The notes beneath the pieces were generated by a model. That model saw only the letters and a program-made list of their open reading frames with translations, made no database searches and was not told the DNA's origin. From Cristatella mucedo (Eukaryota; Bryozoa; Phylactolaemata; Cristatellidae), in NCBI GenBank assembly GCA_009760855.2, contig WPIO01000030.1:3975001-4037000 (forward strand): 62,000 bases of DNA, in the 5' to 3' direction. Shown piece by piece: positions 1-10,450 of this stretch. The position numbers were made by a program, and so were the translations under genes. The first letter of the stretch is position 1. Every line of letters starts with the position of its first letter.

Positions 1-94
1 TTCTTCCTCATCAACTTTCTTAATCGGGAAAAAGTGCATTTTCATATTTGAAATGACATTTCGAAGGTAGAAAGCCGACACAACAATCTCTCCT

Positions 95-190
95 AATGTG
101 TGTGCGCACGTGCGTGTGTGCGTACGTGTGTGCTTGCGTGCGTGCGTGCTTGTATATGTGTTTGTGCGTGCGTGCGCGTGTGTGTATGTT
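95..190. repeat. GT/GC alternating purine-pyrimidine tract
   Basis: An imperfect microsatellite of alternating TG, CG and TGCG units runs for about 95 bases. Alternating purine-pyrimidine sequence of this kind can adopt Z-DNA. The short open frame across it is only translated repeat. Confidence 0.85.
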
Positions 191-829
191 TATTTCGATA
201 CTTCGCCACCTACCCTACAGCATGCCACAGTTCTCTAGATCTCCTAGCATATTAATTTTCAAATGCTCGGATTTTAATAAACCGGGCCAGAAATATTTGC
301 TCAGTTTCTGAAGGCAACATCGCTTGCACTTCATTTTTACGATTTCTGTTATTTCACTTATAACCTCTGCGATTTAGCTTTTCAAACGACAGAAATTGAC
401 CTGTCCGCGTCAATCAGCTGCTTTGAGAACTGTAGGGGGAGAGCCGGTCTGGGTCTCACTTGCTCTAAAATTCTTTCAGTCTTTTGTTAAGGCTCTGTCG
501 GTGTACCCAAAACCCTCACATTCACATTCCGATTGGATTCATTGTGACACGAAAGGTTAATGGAAGTGACCACCGAATCTCGCGAAGCTTAACTGCCGAA
601 CCATATTTATGAAAAGCTCGGGCGTTCAACCGCCATTTGCGGCCAGCACGTCTTGCAGCTCTGCGTCAGCTGCGGCTGCACGGGGATACTCGAACTACAA
701 GTTACGCCTACAGCTAGGACCTCACCAGTCGCCTGTGGATAGCTTTCAGGGGTCAGGCTTGAAATCTTTAAATTGTCTCTGTCGCTGCGTGGTAACCGCA
801 GATGTGCTCGGAGTGCAGCTACTTTCAGC
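191..829. other. Unassigned sequence
   Basis: I see no gene here. Overlapping short open frames on both strands around 607-948 show no recognisable domain. The right edge runs into an L2 relic, and part of this stretch may be more decayed L2 that I cannot align by eye. Confidence 0.4.
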
Positions 830-1522
830 AGCCTACCGCCAGAACGTACAATTGGGCCTTGCTTAGCAATCGATACAAGAGTCAAGTCTGCCCGTGCATT
901 TGTCAAATTCCGGTTACTAACTGCTATTATATCTTCACGGCTGTGCAATCAGGTGCTTACAGTTGGTGCAAAACTCTGCAGCTAGGCTTGTCTGTCGTGC
1001 ACGTCTCAAAGACCATGTTAACCACTTCTCACTGACCTGCATCAGCTATCGATATGTAAACAATATCTAATTCGTTGTATAGCGCCTTGAACAGACCTGA
1101 GTCGCTATCTCGACGTTGGTCCTTAAAAACAAGCCCTTGAACCCCTAGGCCAAACCAGGGCTGCCTATCAACTATTGCGTGTACTTCCAGGTTCCGTCAC
1201 TCACTTGTAGGTCTTCCATTCTCCTGCGCCATTAAACCTATCAGAAATAATTCCTAATCAGGCTTCGCTTTGTACCACCCACTTGTCTGATTCCATTCTT
1301 GTAGCCGTTCCTCTTACCAACCTCAAATCCTTGGGAGACTGTGCTCCCAAAGCTTGTACCCCTCCCAAGTCTGAAACACACTCCCGACTGACATCGCGAT
1401 ATTCCACCACTGCATAAAATCTAAAAAATCCTCTTTTAAGCAAACGCAAAGTGCGTAGAAAGAGATTAAGTTATCTGAAGGTATTATATCAAATGTATTA
1501 TTACTATTGTTATTATTATAAC
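830..1522 (+). mobile_element. L2-type LINE relic, 3' part
   Basis: This is a degraded 3' fragment of the L2/CR1-group LINE seen best at 37608-40262. From about 850 it matches the C-terminal region of the reverse transcriptase ORF, with a recognisable stretch around 950-990 corresponding to LQLVQNSAARL in the better copy, but every frame is broken. At 1446-1490 it has the family's terminal hairpin, with an AAAGTGCGTAGAAAGAGATT-like left arm, then a tail of TTA and TTG units to about 1520. The fragment is non-coding today. Identification rests on the two matched segments in the expected order and spacing. Confidence 0.8.
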
Positions 1523-3514
1523 GATTTCATACGCTTCCCTCACAGAATATGCCCAGGTGTAGATTTATCTTTCTTAAGGCTCTTCATGAACGTTTGCTAC
1601 TGCACTTACTGGAAGAGTTCAGTCCGGTCGCGATCAAAGCCAATAAGAACCAACGCTCTGTTGTCGGCCACACCCTGGCGGCCTGTCGTGTTGCTTAGGG
1701 CAGCCACGGAACTGCGCTATCGACTTACCGCCAGTGAGACTTGTAACCCAGCACTGGGCCAACGAAAAGTTACCGCCACCGTTATAAAGCTTTTAGCGAA
1801 TAGAATCATAATGATCTAACGTTTCCGCCATGCCATACCTGGCTATCTAAAGCAAATAGCTTAAGTGATTAATTGCAACGTGCACTTGGTGCAACTGCAT
1901 GTTCAGGTAGGCTCAAGCTTCCGCCTCATGTCGCTAGCAGAAGCAGTTTTCCTTGGATTCGATTTTTGAATCTACCAGTTCTTTTAGCGGCGGTAATATA
2001 CGCACGTTTAAGCCTGGAAGTAGATGTTCATTGAAATTGCACAGATAAGCACCTTGATCAGGGGACCAGCTATTCGAAAAAAGAAGTTGGGAAGATGAGC
2101 GTGCTTAACCCAACTTCCTTTGAGCACCTGCTTGAGCTACTCTAAATAGCTTTTCGCCACCATTCTGCAAGGTTTTCTGAGCTAAGAAGAGCGTGTTATC
2201 AATTTCCGGCTACAGAAAACACGCCCGGATCGGCGATTTCTTGACTGCCTCCAAATCCGACCTGTCACTCATACACCGTATCGGTCTTCAATAAGCACAT
2301 TGAACTCGCTATGAGAGACTGCTCGTTGTGAACGCTACTTGACCTTTACCAGGTCGCAGCAGCCGCCATGTGCCCGCGCCAACGCGCGCTATGAGCTCAA
2401 CTGGTCGCAGGTTCAGTCAGATCCGTCCTCGCCACGGAAGCTCCAACGGCCAGCACGTACGATCCGACCGCCGTGGGTTGATTATCGGCTGCGCGCCATG
2501 ATGTCAGCGGTTGCGTCGTTACGTCACCAAACTGAGAGCGATGGAGAGTGAAAATTGAGAAATGGCTCCGCATAAGTGCGGCGATGAATAAGCATCTGAA
2601 ACGAGAAGTTTTTGATGAGCTGTTGACTAGCTTATCCTGCGAGAGTAAGTAATTCCATCCACTCAGACACTGTGTAGGAGTGCCTCTCAAGATATTGGTT
2701 ACGAAGGAGCTGTCGCAGTTCCAGCACTGACGTTCGTCGCCACTGCCGCGGCAAGCACACCTAATGGATGCACCAGTACTGGAGGAGCAGGTGCCTCGAA
2801 GCGCGAGTGAACGAGTTGCACTCGCTTCCTGGATACCCGTAGGTATACGGACGGTAGCAGAATGCAACAACAGAAAAGAGCACCTCAACTCCAATATGTC
2901 GAGTCTATATCGTAACGCAAAACATGCCATTCGCTTGCCGAAAGGTTACACACTTGCATCCAGCCCCAGCCAAAACGTACAAATCAATTCGTGGCCTAAA
3001 GTACAACTGCCTCTTGTATCACTCGAATCTGCCCCACTGAATGTCGCACCACTTGAATCGGCCTTCTTATTCCGCCTAAGTCCTAGGTTTCACACTTTCC
3101 GCTCCCAGCCATTAGAATTCTGGAAGCCCTAATAGTCTCAAGCACAGTCAAAATCTATGCGCTTTAGCATACACACTTTTCTACATTCAGAGGCATCCCC
3201 ATGAGCGCATTCTACTCGCTCCGCTCAGGCTAGCCGCCAGGCGGCGATCGCCAGACTTTTGACGGTTTCTATCCGGAAGACAAAATGCATTGCCGCGCCA
3301 CTAGCACTCGTATTAGCTTCCTTCTCAGCGGGGGGGGGGGTTGGTCGCTGCAATGAGTCGCTGAGGATCGCAGCAGCCCAGCAGGTGTGCTTAGATCAGG
3401 CTATTGCATCCCGGACCTGCCTTTGCTTCAGGTCAGCTTCCCCGGTCAGCGCTTAATATATTGACTGGCACTTTTTTCTTCAAGTCCGAGGCCACGTGTC
3501 AACCCGGTCTCCCC
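1523..3514. other. Unassigned intergenic or intronic sequence
   Basis: No gene is recognised. Open frames at 2397-2930 (-) and 2764-3132 (+) have no domain, signal peptide or convincing splice structure. An 11-base G run lies at 3330-3340. A weak internal repetition of an ACTTGAATC-like motif occurs around 3020-3065. Confidence 0.4.
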
Positions 3515-3905
3515 TTTTTTGCACGACATCCATTCTTACCACTCACTTTTAAGACTCTGGTCATTTGGTTGTGCTTCTAATGAACTTCAAATTGCGCCTC
3601 TTCTTTTTACATACCTCCTAACCTCGAATTCACTACCTACTGATAAAACGTCATCTTCCGATTTGATGACACGTACACACGAAGAGAAAGGCGTAATTTG
3701 TTCCGCGAATGAAGTGCTCCGTCGCCGTTAATAATCCTTTTATGTCGTTGTGCGCAGTGAAATTGTGCCTTTTACGACTATGCAATAGACCAGCTTCTTA
3801 TGCAAGCACACGCAAAATGCCTAGAAAGAGATTTGGTTCTTTTGAAGCCTCGTGTAAATTGTACAAAGCTATTATTATCTTATTATTTGTTTTTATTAAA
3901 GACCA
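3515..3905 (+). mobile_element. L2-type LINE relic, 3' end
   Basis: This short degraded copy covers the last part of the L2 ORF and the 3' UTR. The segment at about 3585-3670 corresponds to the C-terminal IPRTNLKSFG...AWNSLP region of the intact ORF, with many changes. The terminal hairpin follows at about 3812-3860 (CCTAGAAAGAGAT), then a TTATTA-rich tail to about 3900. It is broken in all frames. It lies in the same orientation as the copy at 830-1522. Confidence 0.7.
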
Positions 3906-4220
3906 TGCGGATCTCAGTCAAGGTGAGATGCACACATACCTTATCATTCTCACTCCACTCCGACATTAACTGACCACCACCACTTTGCTCTAGCATACCT
4001 AACAGAACCTCAAAAGCAGCATTCGCCCTCGCCTGCATAATCAGGACGTGATCAGCCCTCACGTGTATCTAAGGTCCTGTCAGGCAATAAAACAGGCGTC
4101 AATGTCGCGAGAAGCAGCAGCTCCGTAAACTGCCCCTTTATCAGATGACGACAGACCCGTTGTATAAGCTCTGTTTTGCTTGGTACTGCAGGACTCTGAT
4201 GTACCTCTTCTTTGCGCTTA

Positions 4221-4388
4221 GGGCCGTGATGACCCTGTGAGGTTAGGTGCTCGCTCTTCACGACCAAGGTCGTATGTTCGAATCCGGCAGTGGGTGATCC
4301 TTTCTTGCTAACTGCAATCGGCGGCGATAGCCGCTAAGGCTCCTCTGTCGATATACAGAAAGAGGTTGTGAAATCAGTTAATATATGC
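4221..4388 (+). mobile_element. tRNA-derived SINE, family 1
   Basis: About 170 bases begin with a tRNA-like head and contain a clear B box (GTTCGAATCC near 4273) just after a CACGACC...GGTCGT segment. A conserved body with GGCGATAGCCGCTAAGGCTC follows, and the copy ends in GAAATCAGTTAATA. The same order of blocks recurs at 13775, 22018, 37055 and 52518 on the plus strand, and on the minus strand at 27990, 42543 and 47638. No L2-like hairpin is present at its 3' end, which distinguishes it from family 2. Confidence 0.85.
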
Positions 4389-4689
4389 GCTTGAAATTAT
4401 TTGCGACGGATGCTTATGCTCTACTGGGTATCTCAATATAGAACACACTTACACAATGCGACGAATCTTCCCTTCCTATATCGTCACTTGATTAAGGTAC
4501 TAGCTCTTCTAGCAAAGCAGTCGTTTACCATCGGTTTCGCGCTATTCAGTAACCGAGCAGTTATGACGAAATTCCAAAATCTGCTCTGCTTCTAATCGAG
4601 TTCTCTTACATGAGCTGAAGAAGGCAGGCAGATATCGATTTCGCATGAGAACCATTTTGGCTTTGAGTAGTCTCCAAAGGCCACTCTCC

Positions 4690-6450
4690 CGCCTACGATT
4701 ATTCTTCTTCATCTTTCTCGGTGGAGCCAGAAGTGGCGAGACGGACGCAAACGCTCACTCGTACATACGCACGCACGCACGCATTTAGTGCCGCCCTTCG
4801 GAGATCGGTCCTTTTCGCTAAGCTATTCTTTGGCGGCTCACTGTGTCTCAATATTGGGCGCCGAGTCCGCGGTCGGGTGCTTCCTCCTCCCGGCGCAAGC
4901 TACGTGCTCACCATCCGGCTCGCTCCTTCGACTCGGGCCCGTCTTTGTAAGTCGCTCTGCATCGGATCCGGTCGATAGCCAGGTTACGTCAGTCTACCTG
5001 CGTCATCTAACACAGGACGTGGCTTTTTAGCGGCGGCTAGACTAGCAATCACAGACGTCTCCGGAAAGCGCTAAGATACCGCGATAAGCAAGCACATGGT
5101 CAGAAGCACAGAGCCACCTGGGGCGAGCGCTGCCCTACGATGTTGCGGAGAATGCGCCATTGTCTCCGCGCTCGTCGTTTTCAGACAGCGGATTTTCTTT
5201 GGACCGCCACACAATTAGAGTAAGCTGCGCATGTCCAGAAAGCCCTGGAAAGTCAACACAGCAAAGCAGCTCGGCTGAAAGCCACGCCCGCTCAGTAACG
5301 CGGTATGCGCTGCCCTTGAGTCATCTGCTGCCCATGCGTATTCCAGGCGCGCCGCCGCCGCCGATGACGCCGGCGCCGCCGCCGCCGCCGCCGCTGCAGC
5401 TGCGGCCGCCATGGCCCCGTCGCAAAACGGCTCAGATAGCCGCTTTCAGCGCGCATCTCGCGCGAGCCTCCGTCCTCCGGCAGCTCATTGTAGCGCGACG
5501 GCGCGACGCGAACGCACCCGTTGGCGAATTACTGCCCGGACTAGAAAAGAGCCTTCCCTCGCTGCATCGCAATGTCGAACTCTCGATTTTGTCCACGGCT
5601 CTCCGAGGCGGCTGCGGCAGCGGCGACCGCCACAGGAGCGGCTCGGCGCGGTTTCGCCAGCTTCCTTCTACTTGGAATTTTAGCCGGAGCTATTTATTAG
5701 CCTTATCGTTCGTGGTTTTCCGCGGCTGCGGCGGCCAAAGAGTGGCACTGCACGGTTTTGCACGCCTCCATCGGAAGGTCTGGCGCTTCTTGGAATTTTA
5801 GCAGGAGCTTTTAATTGGCCTAACTAGGACTGATTGCTAACGACAGATGCCCGGACTCGCTGGCCGCGCCCGGCCATATTTGCGTTCGCGCCACGCTGTC
5901 CGACCGTTACAACGCCCGGTACGCTTTTCGGCGGCGGACTGGCGGGGGGGGGGGTGGCCAGCGGTAGGCAAATTTTCAAGCAGGGCGAGCCGTGGCCTTT
6001 TGAGAGCGAACCTACGCGGCACCCGCGAGCAGGCTCGGCAAGAATAGGCCCGGCTTTTCGCCCGCCGCCGCCGCCTCGGGCAATTGTGTCCGCCGCTGTC
6101 GCTTGCGCCAGTAATCGGCACCTTATTGACAAAGGGCCCGCTAATTGCTTCACCGGGTCCAGTCCGTCAGTCCGGCTCCCCCCTTTTCATCGCGCCATCA
6201 ACTGCAACATTGCGATCGTTCCAGCGGCTCTAGCTCGGCCGTTAAAGCGAGCGGAAAAGGTGGAGCTTGGCGGTAGGCACACCTTCGCGCCGCTGGCGCA
6301 GAGGCTTTGCCGAGCGTCGCGATTGATCGCCGGGCTCGTCGAATTCGCTCCGCGGCCCCGCGCGCCTTCCTCGCCGACGCCGCACTGTTCCCCCACCCAC
6401 CCATGGCCGGCGCTTCCTTCGTGTCGTTAGCCTCTGACCCAGTCGATTTT
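4690..6450. other. CpG-rich block 1
   Basis: This stretch is markedly GC- and CpG-rich compared with its flanks. It contains a GCC-repeat core (5348-5410) and an 11-base G run (5944-5954). The longest open frame is 213 codons at 5160-5801 (+), with a proline run; its complement reads as an alanine run. I see no domain and treat it as compositional. A direct repeat of about 35 bases, containing CTTGGAATTTTAGC, occurs at about 5670 and 5788. The block could be a CpG island with a promoter or first exon, but I cannot place one. Confidence 0.5.
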
Positions 6451-6569
6451 TCTAATGTAAAGCTTTTTTAAGGATCGCAGACTAATCGCACTTCGTAGCG
6501 TAATCGTCGCCTGAGAGTAGCTAGCGGCCTCCCCCCTGGCTCTAGGGCCCTCGCAGGGCGGCGCTTGCG

Positions 6570-6643
6570 TTAGCTCCTCAAAGGAGCGCTAGCTCCCCTT
6601 AAAGCTCCCCTTAGAGCACTTGGAGCTCCCCTTAGAGCAGCGA
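6570..6643. repeat. Short tandem array of GCTCCCCTTA units
   Basis: Several imperfect copies of an AGCTCCCCTTAGAGC-like unit follow each other immediately before the L2 copy that starts near 6635. The array may have grown at the insertion junction. Confidence 0.6.
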
Positions 6644-7935
6644 ATTGCTCCGGCACTCGCTCCCAGGTTCCTTCAGTCTCTGGGTCCAACTTGAACACCT
6701 TCTGCCCAGTCTCCCTTCTACCATTCCTATCGAAGACAGTGGAACGAGTCGTGGAAAACCAGCAGAACTAGTACATTCATACATAAAATCTTGCGCACAT
6801 TCAAGCATCAAATCTTGGCAGCAAGTTCCAGTCTGGCTTTAGAGCTAATCACTCCGAGAAAATCAGCATTGCTTCAGTTGTATAGCGGCCTACTTAGGAA
6901 TGTAGATATCAAAGTAGTGTATCTCTGCTTGTTTTGCTCACCTTTCGGCAGCTTTTGAGACTACCAATCTCCAAGTCCATCTTGAGCACCTCTCATCTCG
7001 CGTAGGCATAACTGGCACTGCACTGTAATGGTTTAAGTCCTATATCAGTGGGAGACTCCAGAGTATTGATATGAAAGGACACAGATAATCCAGAAAACCT
7101 CTGAAGCGCTGAGTTGTCTAAATGGTTAAAGTGCTCGCCCCGACCAAGGTCTGGCCGAGGTCGTGGGCTCGAGCCCCATGGCAAATGTGAAGCGCCTGAA
7201 TAGAGGCTGTGTTCTCTGACAGCGCTATGCACACGAATTACATTTGTATACACATTTACCTCAGGCCTCGGTGCTTGGTCTCGTTCTTTTCATTCTCTAT
7301 ACTCTCCCTCTTGCCGATGTGATTGCCAGGCGCAATCTAGGCTTTCACTTCGATGCAGATGACCAGCAGTTACACTTTTGCTTTGATCCCTGCCAGACCT
7401 CTACCATGTCGCATTCTTTCAATTCCGTTGCTACATGTATTAATGACATCAGCACATGGATGGCAGCAGTCTTTCTTAAACTGAATTATGATTACACCAG
7501 CTTATTAGTTGGTGGCAAACCAAGTGTAATTCAGAAATTGGAAAGCTAAGCGATCATAATCGGCTCTGTCAGCCGATCTCCTGTTGAATCTGTACGAAAT
7601 CTGGGTGTCCTGTTCCAAAGTGACCTTTCATTAGACGACCATATCAGCTCCACAATCAAGTATGCCTACTTTTAAGATAAAAAAAGCATCTACTTAGCAC
7701 AGCATTTAGTGGGTCCATGTGATTCGTCCTTTGTGTGCTTACGCGTGCTGACACTGCATGCTGCCACTAACCATATTTGCAAACTGACCCTGTGCATGTC
7801 ACCTTTAACCATGTTATCATTGAGCATGCTACCACTAACCATTCAATCATACTTCCTTTGCAGCAAATTTAAAGTGCTTAGAAGGAGATTGAGTACTTTG
7901 AGGGCGTTATAGCCAATGTATTATTATTATTGCCC
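6635..7935 (+). mobile_element. L2-type LINE copy, degraded, with nested SINE
   Basis: This copy starts within the reverse transcriptase domain. The NYRPVSLLP and LERVV region is recognisable at about 6640-6760 and a CQSGF/SE-like region at about 6815-6870. It then covers the segment of the intact ORF that precedes the GVPQGSVLG motif. A family 2 SINE interrupts it at about 7105-7253. It resumes with ASVLGLVLFILYTLPLADVI and the HFDADDQQL version of the catalytic YADD box (about 7260-7385), where the Tyr is changed. A deletion near 7670 joins the mid-ORF to the 3' UTR. The 3' hairpin lies at about 7870-7910 with a TATTATTATT tail. Stops and frameshifts make it inactive. Confidence 0.85.
7105..7253 (+). 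mobile_element. tRNA-derived SINE, family 2, with L2-like tail
   Basis: This insertion splits the L2 copy just before its GVPQGSVLG-equivalent segment. The head is tRNA-like: A-box region TCTAAATGGTTAAAGTGC near 7117 and B box GGGCTCGAGCCC near 7165. The 3' part (about 7186-7226) reads AAGCGCC...AGAG...TTCTCTGA...AGCGCT, a hairpin very like the L2 3' end, followed by an AT-rich tail. Related copies lie at 29165-29290 (-) and 45125-45240 (+). The shared tail suggests mobilisation by L2-type machinery, which is an inference. Confidence 0.8.
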
Positions 7936-9390
7936 TACCTACTTGAAACGCTTCCTAATCAAGCTGTGCATCGAGCCGCCAGCCGGGCTGAGTCTAGTCA
8001 GAAAGCTGGGTCTCTAGGCAAATCTCGAATCCTTTGAAGATCGTGCTGTCGTCAGTTCCTTAGCATCTGCAGCCTGGACATTTATGAGGTTTTGAAATGC
8101 TTGCCTCATATCTCACGCGTGGCGGACCTTGACACACCCTTCGATGCAGTTACCAGGGCCGCAGTAGCGCTGCACCTGCATATAAAGCTCTGCCGCTCTC
8201 GCGCCCGGCGCTTCTTCCCGCGTCGACCCATGTAGAGCTCTCAGGCGTCGACCTATGTAGAGCTCTCAGACGTGCAAAGGTGGATAGAGGCGCTCGCCGG
8301 TTGAGCACAAGAGCCCCACTCCACTACTGGTAATCAAAAAGAGATCAGGTTTAAATAAGTCTCCCTAGAGCATATTTAAGAAACAGACATTCTTAGTTGT
8401 ACACAAATTGCTTTTTGCTTGTAATGTCTTGGTCGTCGAAGCCACTAGGACTATTGCTAGTATTTCGTACCCGTAAAAAGGCCGGACAGGCTGCATTATG
8501 GTCACGTATTCTTGAGGCGAAGTAAGCAAGTCGCCCACCTCATCCGCTGCCTCCGGCATCAATTTAAATCTTAATAGATTCCGGAACAAAATCCTTCCGC
8601 ATACAATTAAGCGAGGACACCTACTAATCCTTCGAAGCAGTGACGCTCCTAGGATATTGTGCGTTCGGAGACGAAGATGGTGCTCCCCCCCCCCCGGTAG
8701 TATTAAGCCCCCATTTTGGTGCCCCCTTATCCAGCGCCCCCAGTCGAGTGCGATGGACGTACGCGTGCCTTTTGCCTCCCTTCGGGAAGCTTCGAAGTTT
8801 CTCTTTACTGATTATTCTGCAATTCGGCTGAACCCTTCTATTACCCACTCTGATCTGATCTGATCTGATCTCACTCGGATCTGCCTGGGGCTGCAAGCAC
8901 TTAACCTGTCATTCTTGAGGAACGAAAGCCTTCAAGAAGAATTTATCTGTATCACCCGCTCCCTCAACAGAATGAACAAGTTCTCACTCACCTACCTCCT
9001 CACCAGCACCTCTTCCGTTCGCAGCCGCTATCCCTATTGAAAACCATTGCTATTGCTTTGGAGGGTCGCCAAACCATTCATCGTAAACTAGTAGTAGTAG
9101 TAATTTGAGAGATCACTTACATACAGCTCAATTTTTAATTCGGATCGCATCGTATTCAAGTTGATTGAGAAAGAGCTGACGGCGGTGGGTTAAGGCCTCG
9201 GCGAATTTTCTCGCGTGCTATAAAAATAATTGTTACCCTTCTGCCGCTAGCCGACTACCAGCTGCTCGCCGTCTGTCAGTATCGCCAGGCCGCGACCCTC
9301 TGCAGTATCTTAGAAGACGCGAGAATGCTCAGCATTTGGTATTCGCCATCTTGACGAGCTAGCGGGGCAAGGCCGAGCTTACGTAGCTTC
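7936..9390. other. Unassigned sequence with small repeats
   Basis: No gene is seen. An 11-base C run lies at 8685-8695 and a TGATC pentamer array at about 8849-8870. A run of TAG units at about 9090-9102 resembles a retroposon tail, but I cannot identify an element in front of it. Confidence 0.4.
8221..8269. repeat. 25-bp tandem duplication
   Basis: Two nearly identical copies of a CGTCGACC(C/T)ATGTAGAGCT unit stand head to tail, differing by one base. It is a recent local duplication with no assigned role. Confidence 0.9.
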
Positions 9391-10450
9391 GCAGCGCAGG
9401 CTTGAAGTCGCATCTCGCACCGGCTAACCGTTTCAAGACCGCTCTCGTCTACGCCAGCCGACTGCGGTGGGCTCTAGCACAAACTGGCGACAGCTACCTC
9501 CGCCCTCGTCACTTCGGCTGCCGCCGCAGCAGCAGAGGCGGCGGGCGTGGCGACAGCAGAGGCGGCAGCAGCAACAGCAGCGGCGGCGGATGCAACTGCA
9601 GCAGCATCGGAAGCAACTGCAGCAGCAGAGTGACGAAGTTTCGGCGTGGCAATCGGTTTGCGCCGCCGACCAAGCCTCGCGGTTAGGCAGTAGCGAGGGC
9701 GGCGGAGGGACGCGCGCAGCGGCTACCGACGAGTGGTCGCCGAGGAGAGACTTGGGCCTATTGGGGGGGGGGGGCGTATTACAGACAAGCAAGCCGCGGC
9801 CGGCTGCGGAGTCGTTAGCGGCATCCCGTCGAGTCGCCGCACCGAGTCGGGGCGCCGCGGCGGCGCGCACAAAGGAATCGCGTTCGCGGCGCCCGGCGCG
9901 CGAGCTTTTTGCGGTTAAATTAGGCCGGTCGTGTGATTTTTTTAAGGGTCCCTTTGATGGATCTGATTATTCCCAGATACTGTGCGTCTAAGGGAAATCG
10001 GCCAGCTACGGCCGAGGAACGGCCGCGGAGGCAGAATCCGAGTTAATGCACGAATCTGCGCAGCACGGGGGAGCTGGGAGGCGGTCGGACGGGCGCAGTT
10101 GGGGTCGACGTAGGCGCGCGTGCCCGCGGCCAGTCGGTGCGCACGAGGGCTCCGTATGAGTCGGGCGTGCTCGCGCGCTGAAGCGTCTCGAGCGAGCCGA
10201 CAACGCTCGAGCGAGTCGCGTCGCGCGACCGTCGACGCTGCGTACATAGCTGGCTCTTCCCTTCTGGGTCTGAGGCGGTCTCTCGGCCTCTTCATTAGCG
10301 GTTTGAGCGGACCGTCTGACTTTCTCGCTGGACGCGCCCGCCTTGAGGTGGACGACGCAGTAAGGCTTCGTCGCCTCTTCGTCGCCTCTTCGTCACCTCA
10401 CGCACCTGTTGGCGCGAGCACGGTCAGATTAGGACGGCACCCGAGTTGAC
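9390..10450. other. CpG-rich block 2 with CAG-rich core
   Basis: This is a GC- and CpG-rich stretch. Between about 9520 and 9640 it is rich in GCAGCA and GGCGGC triplets, and the plus frame 9467-9991 (174 codons) reads as a glutamine/arginine-rich protein. Such low-complexity translation is expected from the triplet repeat itself, and I see no domain or splice signals that would make it a gene. A 12-base G run lies at 9763-9774. CGTCGCCTCTT is repeated at about 10368-10400. Confidence 0.45.

Noticed and set aside
5160-5801. 213-codon frame with a polyproline run
   Set aside because: The length is explained by GC content and GCC repeats. No domain is visible and overlapping frames are equally open.
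9467-9991. Gln-rich 174-codon frame resembling a transcription factor segment
   Set aside because: CAG/GGC triplet repeats explain it, and the opposite strand is equally open with a Cys-rich shadow.
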